NCBI RefSeq assembly: GCF_026626635.1
Contig: NZ_JAPNKA010000001.1
Coordinates: 1,426,001 to 1,490,000 of the forward strand
Source of the DNA: Archangium lansingense
GTDB lineage: Bacteria > Myxococcota > Myxococcia > Myxococcales > Myxococcaceae
Direction of reading: 5' to 3'
DNA: 64,000 bases
The notes below the pieces were generated by a model that had not been told where the DNA came from, searched no databases, and saw nothing but the letters and a program-made list of their open reading frames with translations. A program made the translations under genes and the position numbers. The number at the start of each line of letters is the position of its first letter. Within the stretch, counting starts at the first letter, position 1. Positions 54,316 through 63,285 of the stretch are shown here, piece after piece.

Positions 54316-54831
54316 ATGACGACTGCCCTCCGTCCCGTGCCTCCGAGCGAGGAGTCTTCTCCTGCTCCTGTTTCCCTCTCCTCCGCGGCCCCGCTGCCCG
54401 CCGCACGCCTGATGGCGCATGCCGCTGCATGGCTGACGCTGCTGGGTCTGCTCACCGGTGGCTACGTCTCCGCGGCCATGACGGGCAAGGTGCCCGCGGA
54501 TCCTCAGGTGGCGCTCGCCTCACACCTCAACGCGTTGATGGGGGCCTTCCTGCTGCTCGGCGTGGCGTGGACGCTGCCGATGCTGCGCTATGGGGCCACG
54601 GGACAGAACCGGCTCGCGTGGGCCTTCATCGTGGCCAACTTCGCCAACTGGTTCGTCACCGGCGTGAAGGCGTGGCTGCGCGTCGCCGGTGTGGATGCCA
54701 CCGGCGAGCCCGTGAATGACGCAGTGTTCGGCGTGCTCACGCTGTCCGTGGTGTTGCCGGCGCTAGGAGCGGCGGCGGCCTGGGTGTACGGCTTCCGGCG
54801 TCCCGCTGCTTCTCCAGAGCCCCGTACGTAA
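54316..54831 (+). CDS. four-helix membrane protein, (hydroxyamino)benzene mutase-like
   Basis: 171 residues. After a 30-residue soluble leader there are four predicted transmembrane helices (LMAHAAAWLTLLGLLTGGYV, LNALMGAFLLLGVAWTLPML, LAWAFIVANFANWFVTGVKAW, LTLSVVLPALGAAAAWVYGF). The histidines in MAHAA and ASHLNALMG and the overall layout resemble the HabA/styrene-oxide-isomerase-like membrane family, which uses a heme. That assignment is tentative. Confidence 0.5.
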   Translation: MTTALRPVPPSEESSPAPVSLSSAAPLPAARLMAHAAAWLTLLGLLTGGYVSAAMTGKVPADPQVALASHLNALMGAFLLLGVAWTLPMLRYGATGQNRLAWAFIVANFANWFVTGVKAWLRVAGVDATGEPVNDAVFGVLTLSVVLPALGAAAAWVYGFRRPAASPEPRT

Positions 54832-54857
54832 CAGGCCTGCACCTGGCCTGAGGCGCC

Positions 54858-56117
54858 TCAGTCGAGCGAGGCGCTCAGGTCGGAGCGGGTGCGGCGCAGG
54901 GCCTCCATGCGGTGGCGTCGGGCATCGGCGACGGCCAGATGCCAGCCGGCCGCGAACACTCCCACCGCGAGACAGCCGCCCCACAGCGTATAGGCGCCGT
55001 AGTGCCCCATCACCCAGGAGCCGAGCGTGGGGGCAATGCCCGCCGACAAGGCCCACAGCATGTAATAGGCACCCTGGTAGGTGCCGCGCTGCTCGGGGGG
55101 AGCCAGGTCCGCCACCACCGCCGAGGCCACGGGCGCCTGGGCGATCTCCCCCAGCGTCCATATCACCACCGCGAGCACCGCCAGTCCCGGGCTCGCGCCG
55201 AGCGCGTGCATCCCGAAGCCCAGTCCTGTCAGTCCCGAGGCCCAGGCCAGCGAAGTCGCGCGCCGTATCCGTCCGATGGCCCGCCCGGCGAAGGGCTGCA
55301 GCAGCACGATGAGCACGCCGTTCACCGAGAGCACCGTGCCGAAGGTCGCCAGCGACATGCCTCTCGAGGTCAGGTCCAGCGGCAGCGTCACGTTGTTCTG
55401 GGAGAAGATGATGCTGGTGAGGAGGATGGGCAGGGCGAAGGCGAGGAACACCGCATCCCGGAAGGGGGCCAGCGAGGGGAGCCGCTGGGTGGAGTCCGCT
55501 GCTGGTGCCGCTCGTTCGGGGCGCGTCTCCGGCACCTTCCACCAGACGATGAGGCCGTAGAGGAAGGTGGTGCAGGCGTCCGCCACGAAGAGGGCGAGGA
55601 AGCCGAAGCGCGAGGCCAGTCCCGCCAGGGGCAGGGCGATGGAGAAGCCTACGTTCACGACCCAGTAGAGCAGGCCGTAGGCGCGCGTGCGGTCAGCGGG
55701 CTTCACCACGTCGGCGATCGCCGCAGACACCGCCGGGCGGTACAGGTCACCCAGCAGGCCCAGCATGAAGGCCGACACACAGATGTGCCAGGTCGCCTGA
55801 GCGAAGCCCAGCGACAGCATGGCCGCCGAGCCCAGCCACAGTCCCGCAACCAGCGTCTTGCGCCGGCCGATGCGGTCCGCCAGCGTTCCGCCCACCAGTC
55901 CCGCCAGCACGCCTCCGGTGCCGTGCAGCGACACCACGAGCCCGGCCTCCTCCACTCGGAAGCCGCGCTCGCGCGTGAGGTACAGCGTCAGGAAGGGCAC
56001 CACGAAGGCACCCAGCCGGTTCACCAGCGTTCCCGTCCACAGGTACCAGTACGTGCCCGGCAATCCTCCCGCCGTCGCCCGGAACTCCGCCCGCAGTTGC
56101 CCCAACAGGTGCTTCAT
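54858..56117 (-). CDS. MFS transporter
   Basis: 419 residues, 12 transmembrane helices. MFS motif A in GTLADRIGRRKTLVAGLWLG (about 75-95), an arginine-rich central loop around residue 200 (PETRPERAAPAADSTQRLPS) and a partial repeat of the motif in the second half (GRAIGRIRRATS). Resembles MdtH-like drug/sugar exporters. Substrate unknown. The start (ATG 56117) was taken at MKHLLGQLRAEF, since the longer upstream frame is arginine-rich. Confidence 0.85.
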   Translation of the reverse strand: MKHLLGQLRAEFRATAGGLPGTYWYLWTGTLVNRLGAFVVPFLTLYLTRERGFRVEEAGLVVSLHGTGGVLAGLVGGTLADRIGRRKTLVAGLWLGSAAMLSLGFAQATWHICVSAFMLGLLGDLYRPAVSAAIADVVKPADRTRAYGLLYWVVNVGFSIALPLAGLASRFGFLALFVADACTTFLYGLIVWWKVPETRPERAAPAADSTQRLPSLAPFRDAVFLAFALPILLTSIIFSQNNVTLPLDLTSRGMSLATFGTVLSVNGVLIVLLQPFAGRAIGRIRRATSLAWASGLTGLGFGMHALGASPGLAVLAVVIWTLGEIAQAPVASAVVADLAPPEQRGTYQGAYYMLWALSAGIAPTLGSWVMGHYGAYTLWGGCLAVGVFAAGWHLAVADARRHRMEALRRTRSDLSASLD

Positions 56118-56243
56118 GACGGGGCGCAGCTTGCGGGAAGTGGCTCGAGGGCGCCAGAGGGGGCCTCGGGGCAGTCCCTTCCCGCCTTTCCCATACTCCG
56201 GGAGCGCGTGACCCGCGTAGGATTCACGCCAGGAGGAGGACGA

Positions 56244-56630
56244 GTGAACCGACCCTACAAGCCGGAAGGCTATGCGAGCGTCTCGGTCTACGTGATGGCG
56301 AATGGCGCCCAGCGGGTGATCGACTTCTTGAAGAAGACCTTCGACGCCACGGAGCTGCGCCGCTACGACAACCCGGATGGGTCCATCATGCACGCCGAGG
56401 TGCGGATCGACGACACGGTGGTCATGCTCGCGGATGGTGGAGGCTCGTTTCCGGCGTTTCCCGTCTGGCTCCACGTCTATGTCCCGGATGTCGATGCGAC
56501 CTACCGGCGCGCGCTGGCGGCGGGCGGAGTCTCCGTTCAGGAGCCGCAGCAGAAGGGCGACCCGGATCGCCGGGGTGGTGTGAAGGATCCCTCGGGAAAT
56601 ACGTGGTGGATTTCCACCCAGATGGAGTGA
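56244..56630 (+). CDS. VOC (glyoxalase-like) protein
   Basis: 128 residues, start GTG 56244 with AGGAGGAGGA. Two beta-alpha-beta-beta-beta halves are visible: VYVMANGAQRVIDFLKKTFDATELRRYDNPDGSIMHAEVRIDDTVVMLAD and HVYVPDVDATYRRALAAGGVSVQEPQQKGD with the end DPSGNTWWISTQ. It is PhnB-like. Metal and substrate unknown. It is followed 16 bp later by the oxygenase gene and may be in an operon with it. Confidence 0.85.
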   Translation: MNRPYKPEGYASVSVYVMANGAQRVIDFLKKTFDATELRRYDNPDGSIMHAEVRIDDTVVMLADGGGSFPAFPVWLHVYVPDVDATYRRALAAGGVSVQEPQQKGDPDRRGGVKDPSGNTWWISTQME

Positions 56631-56646
56631 GACCGGAGCTTCTCGC

Positions 56647-57297
56647 ATGCGCTTCCAACCGCCCTGGGGCGGGGCCTTTCGCCTCCAGACCTTCGTTCAC
56701 CGCACGCCCGAGGCTCTGCCCGCCGGATCCATCGAGTCCATCCGGTCGGCCATCCTGGGTTCCTCCCTGCTCGGGGAGACCAACCTGTCGTCACAGTTCT
56801 CGGGCACCTATGGCTTCTCGGTGACCTTCCGGCGCGAGGCCCTGTCCGAGGTGACGGGCCGTTTTCCTGCCTTCGCTCCGTTCCTCGAGACCGCGCTCCT
56901 GTCGGACTGCAACGCGTTCCTGCTCAACCCGCTGCTGATCCAGAACGGGCGCGGAGTGGAGGCCCACCTGGACAGGAGCATGGGGCACTACGGAGCGGGC
57001 ATCGGCTGTCCGGTGGCCGTGAGTGTGCTCTACGTCCATGTGCCCGAGCAGCTCGCGGGAGGAGAGCTGCGGCTGTACCACCGAGGCGCGCGGGTGGCGG
57101 CGTTGGCGCCCATGGCGCGCTCGCTGGTGACGTTCCGGGGAGACCTGGTGCACGAGGTGGTGGCGGTCGAGACCGGCGCCCCGGAGCTGTCGGAGGCGCG
57201 TATCAGCCTGGTGGTCGAGCAGTACCGCCTGTCGGAGGCGCTGCTCGAGAAGGTGCCTCAGCTCGAGCTGCGGACGCGGACGGGAGCGCTGGCATGA
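56647..57297 (+). CDS. 2-oxoglutarate/Fe(II) oxygenase-like protein
   Basis: 216 residues. The 2-His-1-carboxylate triad fits AHLDRS (H and D about 107/109) and LVHEV (about 168), with the 2OG-binding arginine in ARISLVVEQYRL. It has a double-stranded beta-helix core and resembles prolyl-4-hydroxylase-type enzymes. It overlaps the next gene by 4 bp (ATGA), so is translationally coupled to the SRPBCC protein. Confidence 0.72.
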   Translation: MRFQPPWGGAFRLQTFVHRTPEALPAGSIESIRSAILGSSLLGETNLSSQFSGTYGFSVTFRREALSEVTGRFPAFAPFLETALLSDCNAFLLNPLLIQNGRGVEAHLDRSMGHYGAGIGCPVAVSVLYVHVPEQLAGGELRLYHRGARVAALAPMARSLVTFRGDLVHEVVAVETGAPELSEARISLVVEQYRLSEALLEKVPQLELRTRTGALA

Positions 57298-58007
57298 GCG
57301 AGCTGGAGACGGAGTGGCTGGAGCTGGAGTGGTGGGTGGCGCAGAGCCCGGAGCAGGTCTTCGCGGCCATCGAGGACCCCTTCCAGATGCGACGATGGTA
57401 CGGGGCTCCAGCGGGAGGCCATCGCCTCGGAGAGGAGGGTGACGTGGAAGGAGGTGAGCCCTTCCGGGTGAACGTGCTCGATGCGAAGGGGGCTCCCCTG
57501 ACGCAGACGGGCCGCATCCTGAAGGTGCACCCGGGCAGGGGCTTCGAGATGGAGCTGGCCTGGAACGGCGGGGACTTCGGCTACGAGACGACCCGCCTCT
57601 CCTTCACCCTCCAACCCGCGGAGGGGGGCACGCGCATCGAGGTCCGCCAGGGGCCGATCTCGAGCCACGCGGTGGAGGATGCGCATCGGGCGTTCTGGAA
57701 GGCCAACGTGGGACGGCTGACCCGCGTCGCCTCCGGAGAAGCCGTGCCCTGCTTCGAGGAGTTCTGGGAGGAGTCGAGTGGCTTCGTCGAGCCGCTCGGC
57801 ATGGCGGCCTATACCGTCCTCGCGGGCATGAGGGAGGCTGGGGCGGCGCCCGAGCTCCTCGCGCAGGTCGAGGAGACGCTCTACTCGCATCTCTCGCGCC
57901 TGCCGGAGGAGACCGCGAAGGTGCTCGGGGCCGTGCTTCGCGCACGCCTCCAGGGGGGCCTCCCGAGCGGTGGAGGAGAAGGCGGCGGAGCCGGGAACGC
58001 CCGTTGA
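57294..58007 (+). CDS. SRPBCC (AHSA1-like) domain protein
   Basis: 237 residues. N-terminal SRPBCC fold: LELEWWVAQSPEQVFAAIEDPFQMRRWYGAP, then EGDVEGGEPFRVNVLDAKGAPLTQTGRILKVHPGRGFEMELAW and GGTRIEVRQGPI. The C-terminal ~70 residues are helical and resemble a self-dimerisation or ligand-gating segment. Such proteins bind hydrophobic ligands or act as Hsp90 co-chaperones. It starts at the ATGA overlap with the oxygenase gene. Confidence 0.8.
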   Translation: MSELETEWLELEWWVAQSPEQVFAAIEDPFQMRRWYGAPAGGHRLGEEGDVEGGEPFRVNVLDAKGAPLTQTGRILKVHPGRGFEMELAWNGGDFGYETTRLSFTLQPAEGGTRIEVRQGPISSHAVEDAHRAFWKANVGRLTRVASGEAVPCFEEFWEESSGFVEPLGMAAYTVLAGMREAGAAPELLAQVEETLYSHLSRLPEETAKVLGAVLRARLQGGLPSGGGEGGGAGNAR

Positions 58008-58062
58008 GGGGGTGGCGCGGGTTGCACTACCCTCGCGCGCACCTCCCCGAATCGGAGTTTCC

Positions 58063-59661
58063 GTGCGGCGTCTCCTCGCGCTTCTCTTCCTCCTCGCTCC
58101 CCTCACCACCGCCCTCGCGCAGTCGATCCCCAAGGAAAAGGAGCTCGACACCCTCGTCCAGCGGACGATGACGACGTTCGAGGTGCCAGGAATCGCGATT
58201 GCCGTCGTCAAGGACGGCAAGGTTGTCCTGTCCAAGGGCTATGGCGTGCGGAAGCTCGGCGAGACCGCGCCCGTGACGCCCGAGACGCTCTTCGGCATCG
58301 CCTCCAACAGCAAGGCCTTCACGGCGACCGCGCTGGCGATGCTCGTCGACGAGGGGAAGCTCCAGTGGGACGACCGCGTCATCGACCACCTCCCGTCGTT
58401 CCAGATGTACGACCCCTACGTCACGCGCGAGCTGACGGTGAGGGACCTGCTCGTCCATCGCAGCGGCCTGGGGCTCGGTGCGGGTGACCTGCTCTACTTC
58501 CCCGCCTCTTCGTTCACCGAGGACGAGATTGTCGCGAAGCTGCGCCACATCCGGCCCGCGAGCAGCTTCCGCAGCCGCTATGCCTACGACAACATCCTCT
58601 ACCTCGTCGCCGGGAAGGTGATTGAGAAGGCGAGCGGCCAGCCCTGGGGAGACTTCATCCGCGACCGCATCTTCACGCCGCTCGAGATGAAGTCGAGCAA
58701 CACGAGCGTGGCGGACTTCCGGCCGGGTGCCAACGTGGCGATGCCGCACGCGAAGGCGGATGGGCGGCTGCAGGCCATCGCGCCGATGAGCTTCGACAAC
58801 AATGCACCCGCGGCGGCCATCAACTCGAGCGTGAATGACCTGAGCCGCTGGATGCTCGTGCAACTCGCGAAGGGCGCGATTCCCGGGAGCAGCGGAGCGA
58901 AGCGGCTCTTCAGCGAGAAGCAGTCACGGGAGATGTGGTCCGCGCAGACCGTCCAGCCCATCAGCGAGCCCCCCAAGCCGCTGGCCGCGCTGAAACCGGA
59001 GTTCTCGGCCTACGGGCTGGGGTGGGGGCTGCGCGACTATCGTGGCCACAAGCTGGTGACTCACACGGGAGGGTTGCCGGGCTACGTCTCGCGAGTGGTG
59101 CTCGTGCCTTCGCTGGGCCTCGGGGTGGCCGTGCTGACCAACCAGGAGGAGCGCGGCGGCTTCGAGGTGCCAGCCTTCGCCATCCTGGATTCCTACCTGG
59201 GTGCCCCGCGCACGGACTGGGTCGCCGCATTCAAGGCGGCGGACGAGGAGAAGACGAAGAAGGCCGAGCTGGCGGTCAACGAGAAGCGCACCGCTCGGAG
59301 CACGGAGTCGAAGCCCTCGCTACCGCTCGGCAAGTACGCGGGGACGTACCGGGATGCGTGGTACGGCGATGCCACGATTGCCCTGGAAGGGGACCGCCTC
59401 GTTCTGCGCTTCCTCCGCACGCCGGCACTCACCGGCGAGCTGGAGCACTGGCAATACGACACCTTCGTCGCTCGCTGGCGGGACCGGACCCTGAACGCGG
59501 ATGCGTTCGTCAACTTCTCCCTGAAGCCGGACGGGGCGATCGACCAGCTGAAGATGCAGCCGGTGTCGCCCCTCACTGACTTCAGCTACGACTTCCAGGA
59601 TCTGCTCTTCACCCAGGTGAAGCAGGCGGAGGGCGCGGCGGTCACCCAGACCCAGCCATGA
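58063..59661 (+). CDS. class C beta-lactamase-like serine hydrolase with DUF3471
   Basis: 532 residues. Signal peptide MRRLLALLFLLAPLTTALAQ. Catalytic SxxK at 81-84 (IASNSKAFT), YxN in RYAYDNILYLVAG, and HTGG in KLVTHTGGLPGYV, the class C/PBP4-like pattern. The C-terminal ~110 residues (GKYAGTYRDAWYGDATIALEGD) are the DUF3471 lipocalin-like domain often found after these hydrolases. Usual roles are esterase, peptidase or beta-lactam hydrolysis. Start GTG 58063 is placed at the signal peptide; the longer frame to 57970 overlaps the preceding gene. Confidence 0.88.
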   Translation: MRRLLALLFLLAPLTTALAQSIPKEKELDTLVQRTMTTFEVPGIAIAVVKDGKVVLSKGYGVRKLGETAPVTPETLFGIASNSKAFTATALAMLVDEGKLQWDDRVIDHLPSFQMYDPYVTRELTVRDLLVHRSGLGLGAGDLLYFPASSFTEDEIVAKLRHIRPASSFRSRYAYDNILYLVAGKVIEKASGQPWGDFIRDRIFTPLEMKSSNTSVADFRPGANVAMPHAKADGRLQAIAPMSFDNNAPAAAINSSVNDLSRWMLVQLAKGAIPGSSGAKRLFSEKQSREMWSAQTVQPISEPPKPLAALKPEFSAYGLGWGLRDYRGHKLVTHTGGLPGYVSRVVLVPSLGLGVAVLTNQEERGGFEVPAFAILDSYLGAPRTDWVAAFKAADEEKTKKAELAVNEKRTARSTESKPSLPLGKYAGTYRDAWYGDATIALEGDRLVLRFLRTPALTGELEHWQYDTFVARWRDRTLNADAFVNFSLKPDGAIDQLKMQPVSPLTDFSYDFQDLLFTQVKQAEGAAVTQTQP

Positions 59662-59670
59662 GGGCGTCCG

Positions 59671-60903
59671 CTATGTGTCCCAGGCCAGCATGAGCTGCTC
59701 GTGGTGACGCACCGGACCAGGCACCAGCCGAGGGGGCTCCACCAGCCGGAGCCCTGGCAGCTTGCGGGTGAGCACCTCCAGCATCACCCGGGCGTCCAGC
59801 CGGGCCAGGCCCGCTCCCACGCAGACGTGGATGCCCTTGCCAAAGCCCAGGTGGTGTCCCACCTCGGACCGGCTGGGGTCGAAGCCCTCGGGCTTGGGGA
59901 AGCGCTGCTCGTCCCGATTGCCCGACAGCAGGATGAGGGTTACCCGCTCGCCAGCGGGCACCTTCACCCCACCCACTTCCACTTCCGTGACCGTCTTCCG
60001 GGCCACGATGCTCACTGGCGACTCGTAGCGGAGCACCTCCTCGACCACCCGGGGAATCGTGTGCGGCTCCGCGACCAGCCGCTGCCAGCGCTCGGGCTGC
60101 TCCAGCAGCACGCGTACCGCCATGCCCAGCAGGCTGGAGGTGGTCTCGTGGCCGGCGGAGATCAGCACCATCACCATCGCGGCCAGCTCCTCCGGGTCCC
60201 GGTCCGTTCCCTCGCTCAGCCGCTGAGCCAGCACGGTCATGCCGTCCTCGCGAGGATGGGCCACGCGATCGGAGATGAGCCCCGCCACGTAGCGCTGCAT
60301 GTCCACCACCGCGCGGATGCACTGGAACTGCAGCTCCAGTGTCTGGGCGCGGAGCGACAGCAGCATGGCGAGGTGGTAGGCCCAGCGCTTGAAGGTGTCC
60401 ATCATCTCCAGCGGCAGGCCCAGCCACGCGAAGATGACCCGGATGGGCAGTGGGTAGGCGAAGCGGCTGATGAGGTCCACCTGCCCTTCCTGGATGAACC
60501 CGTCTACCAACTCCTCGGCGATGCTCCGGACGAGGGGTTCCAGCGAGGTGAGCGTCTCCTTGGAGAAGAGCCGGGTGAGGATCTGCCGGGAGCGCGTGTG
60601 CTGGGGCGGATCATCGAAGAGCAGGGGGATGTTGCGGTAGCCCGACTCCGCCAGGTACGCCTGCGCCTCCGGGTGCAGCGCCCCGCGAATCTGCGATTCG
60701 AGATTCGAGGAGAAGCGCTGCGGGTCCTGCAGGACGGAGTAGATGTCCTCGTAGCGTGTCACCACCCAGGCGCCCAGCGCCTCGCTGAAGAAGACGGGCT
60801 GTTCACGCCGGGCCTCGGCGAAGAGGGCCTGGATGTTCTCGTGCAGGGGCGGCACGAAGGGATTGAAGGTTTTGCCCGAGAAGGGGCAGCCGGAGGTGCT
60901 CAT
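59671..60903 (-). CDS. cytochrome P450
   Basis: 410 residues, soluble bacterial P450. Oxygen-binding I helix LISAGHETTSSLL, the ExxR motif EVLRYES and the heme-thiolate loop HHLGFGKGIHVCVGAGLARLDARV with ligand C361. It is related to CYP102/107-like monooxygenases; substrate unknown. GAGGAA precedes the ATG. The deacetylase gene ends 11 bp upstream on the same strand, so both are probably co-transcribed. No ferredoxin or reductase is adjacent. Confidence 0.93.
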   Translation of the reverse strand: MSTSGCPFSGKTFNPFVPPLHENIQALFAEARREQPVFFSEALGAWVVTRYEDIYSVLQDPQRFSSNLESQIRGALHPEAQAYLAESGYRNIPLLFDDPPQHTRSRQILTRLFSKETLTSLEPLVRSIAEELVDGFIQEGQVDLISRFAYPLPIRVIFAWLGLPLEMMDTFKRWAYHLAMLLSLRAQTLELQFQCIRAVVDMQRYVAGLISDRVAHPREDGMTVLAQRLSEGTDRDPEELAAMVMVLISAGHETTSSLLGMAVRVLLEQPERWQRLVAEPHTIPRVVEEVLRYESPVSIVARKTVTEVEVGGVKVPAGERVTLILLSGNRDEQRFPKPEGFDPSRSEVGHHLGFGKGIHVCVGAGLARLDARVMLEVLTRKLPGLRLVEPPRLVPGPVRHHEQLMLAWDT

Positions 60904-60914
60904 GGTTTGTTTCC

Positions 60915-61946
60915 TCAGCGCTTGTGCAGGAAGCCTTCCAGCACGCCAGCGACGTTGGTGCCGATCTCATCCACCGCGTAGCCGCCTTCCTGCACGAACA
61001 CCGTCGGCACCTTCAGTCCGGCCAGCCGCTGTCCCATCTGCGGATAGTGCTCCTGGGCGAGCTTGAAGGCGCTGATGGGATCGCCCTCATAGGTGTCGAC
61101 GCCGAGCGACACCACCAGGGCATCGGGTGAGAACGAGCCGATGGCGTCCATGGCCGTATTCAGGGCGGCGCTGTACTCCTTCCAGACGGTGCCGCGAGGC
61201 AGCGGGAGGTTGAGGGTATAGCCCTCTCCTGCGCCCGCGCCGCGCTCGTCGGCGTAGCCGAGGAAGTAGGGGTACTCCGTCTCGGGAGTCGCGTGGATGG
61301 AGACGAACAGCACGTCCGAGCGCTCCCAGAAGATGTCCTGGGTGCCGTTGCCGTGGTGGTAGTCCACGTCCAGCAGTGCCACCCGTGCGAAGCCACGGTC
61401 GCGCAGGTGCTGGGCCGCCAGGGCGGCGTTGTTGAGGAAGCAGTAGCCGCCGTAGAGGGAGTGTCCGGCGTGGTGTCCGGGTGGACGGCACAAGGCGTAG
61501 GCGCTCTTCTCGCCTTCGGAGACCAGCGCAGCGGCGGTGAGCGCGCAGTGCGCGGCGGCGAGGGCGGCCTCCCAGGTTCCCTCGACGATGGGCGTGCTGG
61601 CGTCGAAAGCGTAGTAGCCCATCCTGCCGTTGATGCCGGAGGGGATGTGGTCACGGCGCAGGCCGCGGGCGGGAAAGCCGCTTGGCAGCATGAAGCCCTG
61701 CTTGCCGAGCGCCTGCCACTCCGCATGGGCGGTGCGCAGGAACTCGACGAACCCGGCGTCATGGACGCGCAGCAGCGACTCCTGGGGGAAGGAGCGCGGT
61801 TCGAGCACTTCGAACCCGGCGCGCGTCACGGCCTTCAGGATGTAGTCGGCGCGAACCGGCATCTCGAAGCAGGGCACCAACTCGCCGCGATGCAGTTCCT
61901 TGCCACCGTCGTGGCGGGCATGCAGGGGGGAATGAACGACTTTCAC
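60915..61946 (-). CDS. histone-deacetylase-family amidohydrolase (acetylpolyamine amidohydrolase-like)
   Basis: 343 residues, start GTG 61946. Zinc-dependent deacetylase: CRPPGHHAGH (catalytic histidines), LLDVDYHHGNGTQD (D and H zinc ligands) and VSLGVDTYEGDPI (third ligand). The N-terminal KVVHSPLHARHDG and the FVQEGGYAVDEIG end match bacterial acetylpolyamine amidohydrolases. It should remove acetyl groups from polyamines or other N-acetyl compounds. It is upstream of, and coupled to, the P450 gene. Confidence 0.9.
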   Translation of the reverse strand: MKVVHSPLHARHDGGKELHRGELVPCFEMPVRADYILKAVTRAGFEVLEPRSFPQESLLRVHDAGFVEFLRTAHAEWQALGKQGFMLPSGFPARGLRRDHIPSGINGRMGYYAFDASTPIVEGTWEAALAAAHCALTAAALVSEGEKSAYALCRPPGHHAGHSLYGGYCFLNNAALAAQHLRDRGFARVALLDVDYHHGNGTQDIFWERSDVLFVSIHATPETEYPYFLGYADERGAGAGEGYTLNLPLPRGTVWKEYSAALNTAMDAIGSFSPDALVVSLGVDTYEGDPISAFKLAQEHYPQMGQRLAGLKVPTVFVQEGGYAVDEIGTNVAGVLEGFLHKR

Positions 61947-62234
61947 CGGGTGAGCTCCACGGCTGAAGGGGGAGAGGCGCCCGGCGAGTTCTAACGCAGC
62001 GCTGGCCTACCATCCAAGGTGGGGGGGGCCTCCGTCCAGCATGGGGGTGAAAGGTGGAGACACCCGGCGGCTTGGCACGTCAGGTTTCCAGAGCGGAGTG
62101 CGTCGTTGAGCTCGAATACTCGCTTGCGATGTGACGCCGGCCGCTGCCACCGCGGACTGGCCGCTGCGCATTTGTCAGCCCTCGCGCCGAGCCGCCGTCT
62201 GGGGTGCACCCACCCACTGACGAGAGGTTCGCGA

Positions 62235-63119
62235 ATGGCGACGAGCTCCCGCATCAAACGGGCCATCGTGTTTGGCCGGAATCCGCATCAGTCCGATTCC
62301 TTCGACACGGAGGCCGAGGCGGCCGAAGCACTGGGCATCGAGACCTTCCAGCTCGATCTGCACGCGCTGCTCGAGGGCAACACGGAGCGAGCGCTCGCCG
62401 CCATTCCAGACCGGGGTCATCTGCGGCTGCTGTATCGAGGGTGGATGCTCACGGGCGAGGAGTACGAGTCGCTGGACGAGGCGCTCGGCGAGCTGGGCCA
62501 CGAGCTGATGACGACCCCCGATGAGTACGCGGCGGCGCACTACCTTCCGAACTGGTACCCGCGGCTGAAGGGGTACACCGCCCGCTCCGTGTGGACCGAG
62601 GGCCCGGACCCGTTGGAGGCGTGGCATGCCGCGCAGGAACTGGGCTCGCCGCCGTGGTTGGTGAAGGACCATGTGAAGTCGGCGAAGGAGCGCTGGGCGG
62701 AGGCGTGCTTCGTTCCGGCCGGAGCCACGCGAGAGGACTTCGAGCGGATTTGCAGCGCGCTGCTCGAGGAGCGCGGAGACCGCTTCGAGCGTGGCTTCGT
62801 CGTCAGGCGCTTCCTGCCGTTCAAGGTCCGAGGGCGGACGCCGAGCGGGCCCGCGCATCTCGAGTTCCGGCTGTTCTTCGGCCGGGGGCGGCTCCTGGCG
62901 GCGGAGTCCTATGATGACTTCGACGTCGACGTTCCAGATTTCTCAGCCTTTGAGCGGCTCGCACGGAAGATCGACGCGCGCTTCTTCACCATGGATGTCG
63001 CGATGCTCGAGGACGGCCGCTGGGTGGTGGTGGAGGTGAACGATGGAGGGGTCTCCGGGCTTCCAGCGAGCATCGACCCCCGCGAGCTGTTCGCGGCGTT
63101 GCTGGGCGTGGAGCGTTGA
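62235..63119 (+). CDS. ATP-grasp domain protein (DUF4343-like)
   Basis: 294 residues. The N-terminal ~100 form a Rossmann-like preATP-grasp part (RAIVFGRNPHQSDSF, LRLLYRGWMLTGEEY), and the C-terminal part is a short ATP-grasp (WLVKDHVKSAKERWAEACFVP, FERGFVVRRFLPF, EFRLFFGRGRLLAAES, TMDVAMLEDGRWVVVEVNDGG). The lysine, glutamate and VEVND of the ATP site are visible. It ligates a carboxylate to an amine or hydroxyl acceptor; the substrate is unknown. It does not resemble MdnB/MdnC, so it is not an obvious ligase for the graspetide precursor at 13840. Confidence 0.75.
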   Translation: MATSSRIKRAIVFGRNPHQSDSFDTEAEAAEALGIETFQLDLHALLEGNTERALAAIPDRGHLRLLYRGWMLTGEEYESLDEALGELGHELMTTPDEYAAAHYLPNWYPRLKGYTARSVWTEGPDPLEAWHAAQELGSPPWLVKDHVKSAKERWAEACFVPAGATREDFERICSALLEERGDRFERGFVVRRFLPFKVRGRTPSGPAHLEFRLFFGRGRLLAAESYDDFDVDVPDFSAFERLARKIDARFFTMDVAMLEDGRWVVVEVNDGGVSGLPASIDPRELFAALLGVER

Positions 63120-63179
63120 ATGACACGCCCTGGGCAGGGCTGACGCGTCACTGACGTGTCATTCGCCCGGGCCCGGGCG
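63118..63179. promoter_or_regulatory. palindrome-dense region downstream of the ATP-grasp gene
   Basis: Contains GAATGACACG (63118-63127) matched by CGTGTCATTC (63155-63164), two TGAC-NN-GTCA sites one helical turn apart (63141-63150 perfect, and 63152-63161), and the 16-bp perfect palindrome CGCCCGGGCCCGGGCG (63164-63179). It may be a terminator for the ATP-grasp gene or an operator region for the lipoprotein gene 107 bp further on. No T-tract is present. Confidence 0.5.
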
Positions 63180-63285
63180 TCTCTGTCGGTGAGGCTCCCT
63201 CTGACGAGGTTCGGGCACGCGCATTGCTTTGGAACCAGCGTGCGCGCACAGGACGTGCGCCGCCGCATTCAAAGGAATGAAGGAC

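Noticed and set aside
62235..63119. The ATP-grasp protein as the graspetide ligase
   Set aside because: It lies 48 kb away and lacks the N-terminal features of MdnB/MdnC-type ligases; it looks like the DUF4343 group.
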